Shown here piece after piece: positions 45,480 to 54,684 of a stretch of 64,000 nt of DNA. Source of the DNA: Streptomyces globisporus (GTDB lineage Bacteria; Actinomycetota; Actinomycetes; Streptomycetales; Streptomycetaceae); NCBI GenBank assembly GCA_014649555.1, contig BMTG01000008.1, forward strand, positions 310,001 through 374,000, read 5' to 3'. The translations under genes were made by a program, and so were the position numbers. Under the pieces are notes generated by a model that was not told the DNA's origin, made no database searches, and saw only the letters and a program-made list of their open reading frames with translations. Within the stretch, counting starts at the first letter, position 1, and each line of letters starts with the position of its first letter.

Positions 45480-45711
45480 TCAGCCCTTCGGTCGAGCGAA
45501 ATCGCCCCATAACGCCGAAATCGGTGGCCGAGCGGGGTGAATTGTCCTACTGGTTCTCTGTGTGGCGCACATCACGAACCTCCCAAAGGGCGAGACACCT
45601 GGCCCGGTCGCCGGAAGTGACCGATAAACTGGCCGACGGTACGCGCCGAGCGCAGCTCTCGGACGTACCACCCATGATCAGCCAGCAGCCGCTGCAACCC
45701 CAGGGAGCGAT

Positions 45712-46920
45712 GTGTCCCGCCGCCTTTTCACCTCGGAATCTGTCACCGAGGGTCACCCCGACAAGATCGCTGACCAGATCAGCGACACGATTCTCGACGC
45801 CCTCCTGCGTGAGGACCCCTCCTCGCGTGTCGCCGTCGAGACCTTGATCACCACCGGTCTGGTGCATGTCGCGGGCGAGGTCACCACCAAGGCCTACGCC
45901 GACATCCCCAACCTCGTGCGCAACAAGGTTCTGGAGATCGGCTACGACTCCTCCAAAAAGGGCTTCGACGGTGCTTCCTGTGGCGTCTCGGTGTCGATCG
46001 GCGCCCAGTCGCCGGACATCGCGCAGGGCGTCGACACCGCGTACGAGAAGCGGGTCGAGGGTGACGAGGACGAGCTCGACAAGCAGGGCGCGGGCGACCA
46101 GGGCCTGATGTTCGGCTACGCCTGCGACGAGACCCCGGAGCTCATGCCGCTCCCGATCCACATCGCCCACCGCCTCTCCCGGCGGCTGTCCGAGGTGCGC
46201 AAGAACGGGACCATCCCCTACCTGCGCCCCGACGGCAAGACCCAGGTCACCATCGAGTACGACGGTGACAAGGCGGTCCGTCTCGACACGGTGGTCGTCT
46301 CCTCGCAGCACGCCTCGGACATCGACCTGGACTCGCTGCTCGCGCCCGACATCCGCGAGTTCGTCGTCGAGCACGTGCTCGCGCAGCTCGTCGAGGACGG
46401 CATCAAGCTCGACACCGAGGGCTACCGCCTCCTGGTGAACCCGACCGGGCGTTTCGAGATCGGCGGCCCGATGGGCGACGCCGGCCTCACCGGCCGCAAG
46501 ATCATCATCGACACCTACGGCGGCATGGCCCGCCACGGTGGCGGCGCCTTCTCGGGCAAGGACCCGTCCAAGGTCGACCGCTCCGCGGCGTACGCGATGC
46601 GCTGGGTCGCGAAGAACGTCGTGGCCGCCGGTCTCGCCGCCCGCTGCGAGGTCCAGGTCGCGTACGCGATCGGCAAGGCCGAGCCCGTCGGTCTCTTCGT
46701 CGAGACCTTCGGTACCGCCGCCATCGACACGGAGAAGATCGAGAACGCGATCGCCGAGGTCTTCGACCTCCGCCCGGCCGCGATCATCCGGGACCTCGAC
46801 CTGCTCCGCCCGATCTACGCCCAGACCGCCGCGTACGGCCACTTCGGCCGGGAGCTGCCGGACTTCACCTGGGAGCGCACGGACCGCGTGGACGCGCTGC
46901 GCGCGGCCGCGGGTCTGTAA
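45712..46920 (+). CDS. metK: S-adenosylmethionine synthetase
   Basis: MetK makes SAM from methionine and ATP; SAM supply affects development and antibiotic production in Streptomyces. It has 402 residues from GTG 45712 with GGGAG upstream. [17 protein letters not shown] (first signature), [31 protein letters not shown] and [18 protein letters not shown] are all present. In the 232 bp upstream gap I see only a TAAACT (45625-45630) as possible -10 and no SAM riboswitch-like fold. Confidence 0.98.
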   Translation: MSRRLFTSESVTEGHPDKIADQISDTILDALLREDPSSRVAVETLITTGLVHVAGEVTTKAYADIPNLVRNKVLEIGYDSSKKGFDGASCGVSVSIGAQSPDIAQGVDTAYEKRVEGDEDELDKQGAGDQGLMFGYACDETPELMPLPIHIAHRLSRRLSEVRKNGTIPYLRPDGKTQVTIEYDGDKAVRLDTVVVSSQHASDIDLDSLLAPDIREFVVEHVLAQLVEDGIKLDTEGYRLLVNPTGRFEIGGPMGDAGLTGRKIIIDTYGGMARHGGGAFSGKDPSKVDRSAAYAMRWVAKNVVAAGLAARCEVQVAYAIGKAEPVGLFVETFGTAAIDTEKIENAIAEVFDLRPAAIIRDLDLLRPIYAQTAAYGHFGRELPDFTWERTDRVDALRAAAGL

Positions 46921-46950
46921 GGGCCGTACAAGCATCGGCACTGAGTGACG

Positions 46951-46988
46951 GCGGGGCCCGGACACCGAACACGGTGTCCGGGCCCCGC
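46951..46988 (+). terminator. Terminator after metK
   Basis: A perfect 17 bp stem (46951-46967 with 46972-46988) and an AACA loop, 30 bp past the stop. Confidence 0.85.
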
Positions 46989-47052
46989 TGCCGTGCCCAC
47001 CACGACGTGCGTGCTCTCCGGACTGTCAGTGCCCTCTGGTAGGAATGCAGCT

Positions 47053-49197
47053 GTGAGCAGCGAGAACGAGCAGTCCGCCGAACCGGGTGCCGGGCCGCCG
47101 GAGCAGCTTGCGCTGATCCGGGAGACCGTGCGCCGGGCCAAGGTGCCGCGCGCCAAGCCGCGGACCTGGCGCGGCGCGGTGCTCGCCGAGGAGCTGCCCG
47201 TCGCCCGCGTCCTGGTCAACAAGGGCGTTCTCCACCTCGACCAGTTCTTCGACTACGCGGTGCCCCTGGAGCTGGACGCCGACGCACAGCCGGGTGTCCG
47301 GGTGCGGGTCCGGTTCGGGGCCGGCGGGCGCAACGTCCAGGGAGGGCGGCGCGAGGGCGGCGGTCTGATCGACGGCTTCGTCGTCGAGCGCCGCGCCGAC
47401 TCCGACTACCAGGGCGCGCTGGCCGCCCTCGCCTCCGTGGTCTCCCCGGAGCCGGTCCTCGGGCCCGAGCTGCTCGCTCTCTGCCGCGCCGTCGCCGACC
47501 GGTACGCGGGCAGCCTCGCCGACGTCCTCCAGCTCGCCGTCCCGCCCCGTAACGGCCGCGCCGAGGCCAAGCCCTCCCCGGACCCGTTGGCCCCGCCCCC
47601 GCCCCCGGATCCGGGCACCTGGGAGCGGTACGCCCAGGGCCCCGCCTTCCTGCGCGCCCTGGCCGAGGGCGGCGCCCCGCGCGCGGTGTGGACCGCCCTG
47701 CCCGGACCGCACTGGCCCGCGGAGATCGCCGGGGCCGTCGCGGCGACGCTCTCCTCCGGACGCGGCGCGCTTGTCGTCGTCCCGGACGGGCGGTCCGCCG
47801 CACGGGTCGACGCGGCCCTGACCGAGACGCTCGGCGCGGGGAGGCACGCCCTGCTGACCGCCGAATCCGGCCCCGAGAAGCGCTACCGGCAGTGGCTCGC
47901 GGTACGCCGGGGCTCGGTGCGGGCGGTCGTGGGCACCCGGGCCGCCATGTTCGCCCCCGTCCGCGACCTCGGCCTCGTCGTCGTCTGGGACGACGGCGAC
48001 TCCAGCCACAGCGTCGACAACGCCCCCTTTCCCCATGTCCGCGAGGTCCTGGAGCTGCGGGCGGCCCAAGGGCGCTGCGGCTTCCTCCTCGGCGGGACCA
48101 GCTGCACGGTCGAGGCCGCCCAGCTCGTGGAGAGCGGCTGGGCGCTGCCGCTCCTCGCGGACCGCGAGCGGCTGCGCCGGGCCGCCCCCCTCGTCCGTAC
48201 GGTCGGGGACGGCGAGCTGGCCCGGGACGGGGCCGCCCGCTCCGCCCGGCTGCCCAGCCTCGCCTGGGGGGCCGTGCGCGACGGACTGCGCACGGGGCCG
48301 GTGCTGATCCAGGTCCCCCGGCGGGGTTACGCCCCCCGCCTCGCCTGCGAACGCTGCCGCACCCCCGCCCGCTGCCGGCACTGCGCGGGCCCCCTCGAAG
48401 CGCCGGACCAGCAGGATCTGAACTGCGCCTGGTGCGGGCAGGCCGAGCGGGCCTGGAGCTGCGCGGAGTGCGGCTCCACCCGGCTGCGTGCCCGGATCGT
48501 CGGTGCCCGCCGCACCGCGGAGGAGCTGGGCCGGGCCTTTCCCGCCGTGCCCGTCCGTACCTCGGGGCGCGACCACATCCTCGACGCGGTGCCCGACGCC
48601 CCGGCCCTGGTCGTCTCCACGCCCGGCGCGGAGCCCGTCGCCGAGGGCGGGTACGCGGCGGCCCTGCTCCTGGACGGCTGGGCCATGCTCGGCCGACCCG
48701 ATCTGCGCGCGGGTGAGGAGGCGCTGCGCCGGTGGCTGGCGGCTTCGGCGCTGGTGCGGGGACAGGAGGAGGGCGGCACGGTGGTGGTCGTGGCCGAGCC
48801 GACGGAGCGCGCGGTGCAGGCGCTGGTCCGCTGGGACCCGGCGGGGTTCGCCCGGCGGGAGCTGGCGGAGCGGGCCGAGCTGGGCTTCCCGCCGGTTTCC
48901 CGGATGGCGTCGGTGACCGGCCCGCCCGAGGCCCTGGCCGCGTTCCTGCAGAACGCCGGGCTGCCGCCGGAGGCCGAGATCCTGGGACCGGTGCCGGCCC
49001 CTTCGGCCGCGCCCGGGAGGGCCCGCAGGCCGGGGGACGCGCCGCCGGGCGAGACCTGGGAGCGGGTGCTGATCCGGGTGGTCCCGGGGCGTGGGGCGGC
49101 GCTCGCCCGCGCCTTGAAGACGGCGCTCGCGGCCCGTACGGCCAAGGGCGCGAGCGAACCGATACGCATCAGGATCGACCCCCCCGACATCGGCTGA
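47053..49197 (+). CDS. priA: PriA-type primosomal protein N', helicase motifs degenerate
   Basis: PriA starts replication restart at forks. It has 714 residues from GTG 47053. The N-terminal DNA-binding domain (VARVLVNKGVLHLDQFFDYA) is clear, and the eight zinc cysteines are all present (CERCRTPARCRHC, CAWCGQ, CAECGS). However, the Walker A expected near residue 216 reads WTALPGPHWPAEIAG with no GKT, and the Walker B/DEEH region reads VVVWDDGDSSHSVDN. ATPase/helicase activity should be absent. This loss is a known trait of the actinobacterial family, so the protein may load the replisome structurally. Confidence 0.93.
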   Translation: MSSENEQSAEPGAGPPEQLALIRETVRRAKVPRAKPRTWRGAVLAEELPVARVLVNKGVLHLDQFFDYAVPLELDADAQPGVRVRVRFGAGGRNVQGGRREGGGLIDGFVVERRADSDYQGALAALASVVSPEPVLGPELLALCRAVADRYAGSLADVLQLAVPPRNGRAEAKPSPDPLAPPPPPDPGTWERYAQGPAFLRALAEGGAPRAVWTALPGPHWPAEIAGAVAATLSSGRGALVVVPDGRSAARVDAALTETLGAGRHALLTAESGPEKRYRQWLAVRRGSVRAVVGTRAAMFAPVRDLGLVVVWDDGDSSHSVDNAPFPHVREVLELRAAQGRCGFLLGGTSCTVEAAQLVESGWALPLLADRERLRRAAPLVRTVGDGELARDGAARSARLPSLAWGAVRDGLRTGPVLIQVPRRGYAPRLACERCRTPARCRHCAGPLEAPDQQDLNCAWCGQAERAWSCAECGSTRLRARIVGARRTAEELGRAFPAVPVRTSGRDHILDAVPDAPALVVSTPGAEPVAEGGYAAALLLDGWAMLGRPDLRAGEEALRRWLAASALVRGQEEGGTVVVVAEPTERAVQALVRWDPAGFARRELAERAELGFPPVSRMASVTGPPEALAAFLQNAGLPPEAEILGPVPAPSAAPGRARRPGDAPPGETWERVLIRVVPGRGAALARALKTALAARTAKGASEPIRIRIDPPDIG

Positions 49198-49279
49198 GCC
49201 GCGCCGTAGCCGCCGCGGGCCGGGTCCGGAGTGCGCCGGAGCCGCCTACGGCCTCGGAGCCCGGGCCCCGGACAGGGAA

Positions 49280-49312
49280 CTGCCCCGCCGTGCGACCGGC
49301 ACGGTGGGGCAG
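49280..49312. terminator. Bidirectional terminator between priA and the HTH gene
   Basis: A 14 bp stem with one G-U pair (49280-49293 with 49299-49312) and a 5 nt loop, lying between the stops of the two convergent genes. Confidence 0.75.
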
Positions 49313-49327
49313 AAGGGCGGCGTGCGG

Positions 49328-49894
49328 TCAGCCGTTGCGCGGGCCCGGGAACGCGCCGGGGCGCAGCTCCTCACGGGCCGGCTGCGGGGCCGCCGACGGC
49401 TGCGGCGGCATCGAGCGGGCCGCCGGGACCGAGGGCACCGGGGAGCCGGACCCCTTGGCGGAGGATCCGGTCAGGCCGGTGCCGACGGAGACCGGGCGCG
49501 GCGCGGCGGTGTTCTCGCCGCCCCCCTCGGCGGCGGGCTGCGGGGTGGCGCGGCGTGTTCCGTAACGGCGGTGGACGGCCTGCTTGGTGACGCCGAGGGC
49601 GGAGCCCACCGCGTCCCAGGAGAAGCCCAGCGAGCGGTCGAAGTCCACTGCTGCCGTCACCAAGGTCTCGACGCTGTCCCGCAGTTCCTGCGCGAGGCGG
49701 ACGGTGGGGGCCGGGGCCCTGCCGTAGACGACGAAGCCCGCGGAAGGGCCGGAGCGGCGCGGACGGTAGACGTTGCCCAGCTGGGCGGTGAGGGTGCGCA
49801 GCGCGTCCACCTGCCGCCTGACCCGCTCGATGTCCCGCACCAGAAGATGCAGACTGGCCCGCGCTTGGGCGTCGTGCGTTGCGTGGTCGGCCAT
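49328..49894 (-). CDS. Helix-turn-helix protein of unknown function
   Basis: A 188-residue protein from ATG 49894 (minus) with GAGAGG 8 bp upstream. The N-terminal half is helical ([20 protein letters not shown]); the centre has a clear helix-turn-helix, [22 protein letters not shown] (split across 49570-49640), and the last ~70 residues are Pro/Ala/Ser-rich and disordered. Such a protein next to priA and fmt occurs widely in Streptomyces; targets are unknown. Two palindromes in its upstream region (49954-49971 and 50013-50024) suggest autoregulation. Confidence 0.8.
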   Translation of the reverse strand: MADHATHDAQARASLHLLVRDIERVRRQVDALRTLTAQLGNVYRPRRSGPSAGFVVYGRAPAPTVRLAQELRDSVETLVTAAVDFDRSLGFSWDAVGSALGVTKQAVHRRYGTRRATPQPAAEGGGENTAAPRPVSVGTGLTGSSAKGSGSPVPSVPAARSMPPQPSAAPQPAREELRPGAFPGPRNG

Positions 49895-49953
49895 GAAGAA
49901 GCCTCTCGAACCGGCGTTGAAAGGGATCGGGCCGCATCGGGGCGGCCCGCTTC

Positions 49954-49971
49954 GGTCAATCTCCTTTGACC
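49954..49971. promoter_or_regulatory. Inverted repeat GGTCAA-N6-TTGACC in the HTH gene leader
   Basis: A perfect 6-6-6 inverted repeat 60-77 bp upstream of the HTH start. Its size and place, between the likely start point and the gene, suit an autorepressor site. Confidence 0.45.
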
Positions 49972-50012
49972 AACGCCCGAGCCGGGTATGTGGTCACGCT
50001 ATCGGGGCGTAT

Positions 50013-50024
50013 GTGCATATGCAC
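50013..50024. promoter_or_regulatory. Palindrome GTGCATATGCAC between the HTH gene and fmt
   Basis: A perfect 12 bp palindrome with an AT core, rare in this GC-rich sequence. A TAGCGT on the minus strand (plus 49996-50001) lies 17 bp away as possible -10 of the HTH gene, which puts the palindrome over the -35. Confidence 0.45.
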
Positions 50025-50183
50025 GGGGCGTGCGCGGCGCGCGTACGCCCCCTGGTCGCCGCCCCGCGTAAAGGAGTCACCGCCCGCGCGCAAGGGAGCG
50101 GCCGGGCCCGGTCCGACCCGAGACCCTAGACTGGTGTGCTGCTCGTCACCGTACGTCTTGGCCCGAGAGGCAGTCAGCCACCC

Positions 50184-51116
50184 ATGAAGCTCGTCTTCGC
50201 CGGCACCCCCGAAGTCGCCGTCCCCGCCCTGGACGCCCTGATCGCCTCCGACCGCCATGAGGTGGCCGCCGTCGTGACCCGTCCCGACGCCCCCGCAGGG
50301 CGGGGCCGCCGACTCGTCGCGAGCCCCGTGGCCGAGCGGGCGGAGGAGGCCGGGATCGAGGTGCTCAAGCCCGTCAGGCCCCGGGACGAGGAGTTCCTCG
50401 CCCGGCTGCGCGAGATCGCCCCGGACTGCTGCCCGGTCGTCGCCTACGGTGCCCTGCTGCCCAAGGTCGCCCTCGACGTGCCCGCCCGGGGCTGGGTCAA
50501 CCTGCACTTCTCGCTGCTGCCCGCCTGGCGCGGCGCGGCCCCCGTGCAGCACTCCCTGATGGCCGGGGACGAGGTGACCGGCGCGTCGACCTTCCTGATC
50601 GAGGAAGGGCTCGACTCCGGCCCGGTCTACGGCGTCCTCACGGAGGAGATCCGCCCCACCGACACCAGCGGCGACCTGCTCACCCGGCTCGCCTTCGCCG
50701 GCGCCGGGCTGCTCGCCGCCACCATGGACGGCATCGAGGACGACACGCTGCACGCCGTGCCCCAGCCGCACGAGGGCGTCACCCTGGCCCCGAAGATCAC
50801 CGTCGAGGACGCCCAGGTCCAGTGGTCCGCGCCCGCCCTGCGGGTCGACCGCGTGGTGCGCGGCTGCACCCCGGCCCCCGGCGCCTGGACCCTGTTCCGC
50901 GGCGAGCGGCTCAAGCTGATCCAGGCGACCCCCGTCCTGGACCGTACGGACCTGGCCCCCGGCGAGCTGTCGGCCGCCAAGAACAACGTGTACGTGGGCA
51001 CCGGATCGCACGCCGTCGAGCTGCTCTGGGTCCAGCCGCAGGGCAAGAAGCCGATGCGGGCCGCCGACTGGGCGCGCGGTGTCCGGATCGCCCACGGCGA
51101 GCTGCTGGGGTCGTAG
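50184..51116 (+). CDS. fmt: Methionyl-tRNA formyltransferase
   Basis: Fmt formylates initiator Met-tRNA with 10-formyl-THF. It has 310 residues from ATG 50184. [17 protein letters not shown] is the family start; the catalytic Asn-His-Asp set is in [17 protein letters not shown] and [15 protein letters not shown] is the signature. The C-terminal tRNA-binding barrel covers about 205-310. A TAGACT at 50127-50132 may be its -10. It is followed by rsmB after 106 bp. Confidence 0.96.
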   Translation: MKLVFAGTPEVAVPALDALIASDRHEVAAVVTRPDAPAGRGRRLVASPVAERAEEAGIEVLKPVRPRDEEFLARLREIAPDCCPVVAYGALLPKVALDVPARGWVNLHFSLLPAWRGAAPVQHSLMAGDEVTGASTFLIEEGLDSGPVYGVLTEEIRPTDTSGDLLTRLAFAGAGLLAATMDGIEDDTLHAVPQPHEGVTLAPKITVEDAQVQWSAPALRVDRVVRGCTPAPGAWTLFRGERLKLIQATPVLDRTDLAPGELSAAKNNVYVGTGSHAVELLWVQPQGKKPMRAADWARGVRIAHGELLGS

Positions 51117-51222
51117 CTGCCCCGGGCCCGGAGAACCTCTCGTTCGGGCGGCCGTGGACGGCGTCGTACGCTGGGAGGGTTCGCCCCTTCACCTTCAGCA
51201 CCTTCAGCGGAGCACCTTTCAC

Positions 51223-52656
51223 GTGAACGACCAGCCGCGTCGCCGTCCCGCCAAGCCTCACCGCCGGCCCAAGAAGGACCCGGTCCGCTTCCTCGCCTTC
51301 GAGGCGCTGCGGGCCGTCGACGAGCGGGACGCGTACGCCAACCTCGTGCTGCCCCCGCTGCTGAAGAAGGCCCGGGCCAAGGGCGATTTCGACGGCCGGG
51401 ACGCGGCGCTGGCGACCGAGCTGGTCTACGGGACCCTGCGCCGTCAGGGCACGTACGACGCGATCGTCGCGGCCTGCATCGACCGGCCGCTGCGCGAGGT
51501 CGACCCGCCGGTCCTGGACGTCCTGAACATGGGCGTCCACCAGCTGCTCGGCACCCGTATCCCCACCCACGCGGCCGTCTCCGCCAGTGTGGAGCTGGCC
51601 CGGGTGGTGCTGGGGGAGGGGCGTGCGAAGTTCGTCAACGCGGTGCTGCGCAAGGTCACCGCTCACGACCTCGACGGCTGGGTGGAGAAGGTCGCCCCGC
51701 CGTACGACGAGGACGCCGAGGACCACCTCGCCGTCGTCCACTCCCACCCCCGCTGGATCGTCTCCGCCCTCTGGGACGCGCTGGGCGGCGGCCGGGCGGG
51801 CATCGAGGACCTGCTGGAGGCCGACAACGAGCGGCCCGAGGTGACCCTGGTCGCCCGCCCCGGCCGCTCCACCACCGAGGAGCTGGTCAAGGCCCTGGGC
51901 GAGGACAACTCCCTGCCCGGCCGCTGGTCCCCGTACGCGGTCCGGATGGCCGAGGGCGGCGAGCCCGGCGCGCTGGAGGCCGTCCGGGAGAGCCGGGCGG
52001 GCGTCCAGGACGAGGGCAGCCAGCTCGTCGCCGCCGCCCTGGCCGCCGCCCCCGTCGAGGGCCGCGACGACCGCTGGCTGGACGGCTGCGCGGGCCCCGG
52101 CGGCAAGGCCGCCCTGCTCGCGGCGCTGGCCGCCGAACGCGGTGCGACCCTGCTCGCCGCCGAGAAGCAGCCCCACCGCGCCCGGCTGGTCGAGCGCGCG
52201 CTCGCCGGCAACCCCGGTCCGTATCAGGTGATCACCGCCGACGGCACCCGGCCGCCGTGGCTGCCCGGCACCTTCGACCGCATCCTGATGGACGTGCCCT
52301 GCTCCGGCCTCGGCGCGCTGCGCCGCCGCCCGGAGTCCCGCTGGCGGCGTCGCGCCGAGGACCTGGAAGCCTTCGCTCCGCTCCAGCGCGGCCTGCTGCG
52401 CGAGGCGTTGAAGGCCGTACGGGTCGGCGGCGTGGTCGGTTACGCCACCTGCTCGCCGCATCTCGCGGAGACCCGGGTGGTCGTCGAGGACGTGCTCAAG
52501 GGGCGCGGCGGGGAGCCGGTCGAGGCGGAGTGGATCGACGCCCGCCCGCTGGTGCCCGGAGTGCCCGCCCTGGGTGAGGGGCCCGACGTCCAGCTCTGGC
52601 CGCATCTGCACGGCACGGACGCGATGTATCTGGCTCTGCTGCGCCGGACCGGCTGA
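51223..52656 (+). CDS. rsmB: 16S rRNA m5C967 methyltransferase (RsmB/Sun)
   Basis: RsmB methylates C967 of 16S rRNA with SAM. It has 477 residues from GTG 51223. A NusB-like RNA-binding domain covers about 20-150 (FLAFEALRAVDERDAYANLV). The SAM-binding motif is LDGCAGPGGKAALLAAL; both conserved cysteines of RNA m5C enzymes are seen in MDVPCSGLGALRRRPE and ATCSPHLAETRV. The gene order fmt-rsmB-rpe is usual for actinobacteria. Confidence 0.94.
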   Translation: MNDQPRRRPAKPHRRPKKDPVRFLAFEALRAVDERDAYANLVLPPLLKKARAKGDFDGRDAALATELVYGTLRRQGTYDAIVAACIDRPLREVDPPVLDVLNMGVHQLLGTRIPTHAAVSASVELARVVLGEGRAKFVNAVLRKVTAHDLDGWVEKVAPPYDEDAEDHLAVVHSHPRWIVSALWDALGGGRAGIEDLLEADNERPEVTLVARPGRSTTEELVKALGEDNSLPGRWSPYAVRMAEGGEPGALEAVRESRAGVQDEGSQLVAAALAAAPVEGRDDRWLDGCAGPGGKAALLAALAAERGATLLAAEKQPHRARLVERALAGNPGPYQVITADGTRPPWLPGTFDRILMDVPCSGLGALRRRPESRWRRRAEDLEAFAPLQRGLLREALKAVRVGGVVGYATCSPHLAETRVVVEDVLKGRGGEPVEAEWIDARPLVPGVPALGEGPDVQLWPHLHGTDAMYLALLRRTG

Positions 52657-52687
52657 ATATCACCGCGTCAGGGCGCCCGCCCGTACG

Positions 52688-52716
52688 GCAAAAGAAAAGT
52701 AAAGCGCTGGCAAAAT
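52688..52716. other. A-rich stretch upstream of rpe
   Basis: The stretch holds AAAAG, AAAAG, TAAAG and CAAAA blocks, far lower in GC than its surroundings. It could aid promoter opening or bind sIHF/Lsr2-type proteins. No function is shown. Confidence 0.4.
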
Positions 52717-52792
52717 GCCCAGAATGTGCGGACTGTGAGGGCCGTGTGAGGCTTCGGAGGGCATCGAGGCGGGGAACCGGCCTCAGACGTGG

Positions 52793-52804
52793 CAGGCTTG
52801 GGTC
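52793..52804 (+). promoter_or_regulatory. Candidate -10 for a leaderless rpe transcript
   Basis: CAGGCT (one change from TAGGCT) lies 6 bp before ATG 52805, and no ribosome site is visible. Confidence 0.35.
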
Positions 52805-53488
52805 ATGGCGCAGATCAACCCCAGCATCCTGTCCGCGGATTTCGCGCGTCTCGCCGAGGAGGCGAAGGCCGTCGAAGGCGCGGACTGGCTCCATGTCGAT
52901 GTCATGGACAACCACTTCGTGCCCAACCTGACCCTCGGTGTGCCGATCGTCGAGGCGCTCAGCAAGGCGACGGACACCCCGCTGGACTGCCACCTCATGA
53001 TCGAGGACGCGGACCGCTGGGCCCCGAGTTACGTGGAGGCCGGCGCCGGGTCCGTCACCTTCCACGCGGAGGCCGCCGCCGCGCCGGTGCGCCTCGCGCG
53101 GGAGATCCGGGCGAAGGGGGCGCGCGCCTCGATGGCGCTCAAGCCCGCGACGCCCATCGAGCCGTACGAGGACCTGCTCCCCGAGCTGGACATGCTGCTG
53201 ATCATGACGGTCGAGCCGGGCTTCGGCGGGCAGGCATTCCTGGACATCATGCTGCCGAAGATCCGCCGCACCCGGGAGCTGATCAGCAAGCACGGTCTCG
53301 AACTGTGGCTCCAGGTGGACGGCGGGGTCTCGGCCGCGACCATCGAGCGCTGCGCCGAGGCCGGAGCCGACGTCTTCGTGGCCGGATCCGCGGTCTACGG
53401 GGCGGCGGACCCGGCGGCGGCGGTGCGGGACCTGCGGGCCCTGGCGGACGTGGCTACGGCCGCGGCCCCCTGGGCGTGCGACCACTGA
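52805..53488 (+). CDS. rpe: Ribulose-phosphate 3-epimerase
   Basis: Rpe interconverts ribulose 5-phosphate and xylulose 5-phosphate in the pentose phosphate pathway. It has 227 residues from ATG 52805. Active-site pieces: [27 protein letters not shown] (metal His and catalytic Asp), [20 protein letters not shown], and [12 protein letters not shown] (catalytic Asp). [15 protein letters not shown] is the phosphate site. It comes before the SorC-type regulator. Confidence 0.96.
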   Translation: MAQINPSILSADFARLAEEAKAVEGADWLHVDVMDNHFVPNLTLGVPIVEALSKATDTPLDCHLMIEDADRWAPSYVEAGAGSVTFHAEAAAAPVRLAREIRAKGARASMALKPATPIEPYEDLLPELDMLLIMTVEPGFGGQAFLDIMLPKIRRTRELISKHGLELWLQVDGGVSAATIERCAEAGADVFVAGSAVYGAADPAAAVRDLRALADVATAAAPWACDH

Positions 53489-53567
53489 ACCAAGGGCAGA
53501 TGAACGCGGTCCGACAGGGCCGATCAAGGATCGCCGGATCTGACAGGATGAACGGCGTATCGGGCGT

Positions 53568-54617
53568 GTGAACAGCAGTGAGGAGATCGCGGTGTCTGGC
53601 ATCTCGGCGGGTCGGTCAGCCATGCGGATGGGACCCGCGGAGCTGGTGCAGGCGGCGGCCATGGCCCGCCGGTTCTACCTGGAGGGCAAGTCCAAGATCC
53701 AGATCGCCGAGGAGTTCGGCGTGAGCCGCTTCAAGGTGGCCCGGGTCCTGGAGACCGCCCTCGAACGCGATCTCGTACGCATCGAGATCCGGGTCCCGGC
53801 CGAGCTGGACGCCGAACGCTCCGACGCCCTGCGCGCCCGCTACGGGCTGCGGCACGCGGTGGTCGTCGAGTCCCCGGCCGAGGAGCAGGAGGACGCCCCC
53901 GACCCGGAGAACCTGGGCGAGGTCGCGGCCGACCTCCTGGGCGAGCTGGTGGCCGAGGGCGATGTGCTCGGCCTGGCCTGGGGCCGCTCCACCATCCACA
54001 TGGCGGCCGCTCTCGACCGGCTGCCGCCCTGCACGGTCGTCCAGCTGACCGGGGTGTACGACGCGGGCACCGCCGAGCGCGGCTCGGTCGAGGCGGTCCG
54101 CCGGGCCGCCCAGGTCTCCGGCGGCGAGGCCCACCCCATCTACGCACCGATGCTGCTGCCCGACCCCGCGACGGCCGCCGCGCTGCGCGAGCAGACGGGC
54201 ATCGCCCGCGCCTTCGAGTACTTCGACAAGGTGACCGTCGCCGCCGTCTCCATCGGCTCCTGGGAGCCGGGCATCTCCACGGTCCACGACATGCTCTCGG
54301 ACGAGGAGCGCGCCCACTACGCCTCGCTCGGCGTCGCCGCCGAGATGTCCGCGCACCTCTTCGACGCCGAGGGCCGCAGGGTCGGCCGCGACCTGGGGGA
54401 GCGCTGCATCACTGTGGAGGCGGACCGGCTGCGCCGGATCCCCGAGGTGGTCGCGATCGCGGGCGGCCAGCGCAAGGCGGCGGCGATCGGCGCGGTGCTC
54501 CGCTCCGGCCTGGTCACCAGCCTGGTCACGGACACCGCCGCGGCCGACTACCTGCTCACCGAGTCCGTCGCGGGGGTCCGCCCGGCGCTGGAGCGGGCCG
54601 ACCCCGACGGGGAGTGA
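53568..54617 (+). CDS. SorC/DeoR-type sugar-binding transcriptional regulator
   Basis: A 349-residue regulator. The N-terminal helix-turn-helix (ARRFYLEGKSKIQIAEEFG, VSRFKVARVLETAL) is followed by a SorC sugar-phosphate-binding domain (about residues 90-345) with LGLAWGRSTIHMAAAL, AAVSIGSWEPGIST and VAIAGGQRKAAAIGAVLRSG. These proteins usually sense a phosphorylated sugar. Being next to rpe, a pentose phosphate is a natural guess, but that is inference. GTG 53568 is used; GTG 53592 has a better site (GAGGAG 7 bp upstream) and may be the true start, giving 341 residues. Confidence 0.9.
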   Translation: MNSSEEIAVSGISAGRSAMRMGPAELVQAAAMARRFYLEGKSKIQIAEEFGVSRFKVARVLETALERDLVRIEIRVPAELDAERSDALRARYGLRHAVVVESPAEEQEDAPDPENLGEVAADLLGELVAEGDVLGLAWGRSTIHMAAALDRLPPCTVVQLTGVYDAGTAERGSVEAVRRAAQVSGGEAHPIYAPMLLPDPATAAALREQTGIARAFEYFDKVTVAAVSIGSWEPGISTVHDMLSDEERAHYASLGVAAEMSAHLFDAEGRRVGRDLGERCITVEADRLRRIPEVVAIAGGQRKAAAIGAVLRSGLVTSLVTDTAAADYLLTESVAGVRPALERADPDGE

Positions 54618-54633
54618 CGCCGACAGCAACGCG

Positions 54634-54672
54634 CCGAGGGCCGGACACCGTACGCGGGTGTCCGGCCCTCGG
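54634..54672. terminator. Bidirectional terminator between the SorC regulator and the terpene synthase
   Basis: A perfect 16 bp stem (54634-54649 with 54657-54672) with a 7 nt loop lies between the stops of the two convergent genes. Confidence 0.85.
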
Positions 54673-54684
54673 TGCATTCGCAGC

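Noticed and set aside
45480-45711. SAM riboswitch before metK
   Set aside because: I could not find the paired regions or a terminator expected for a known SAM riboswitch class.
49657-49959. A TTG-started frame with AAAGGAG overlapping the HTH gene
   Set aside because: It is in another frame of a gene with a clear helix-turn-helix and has no recognisable features; the AAAGGAG is part of the inverted repeat at 49954-49971.
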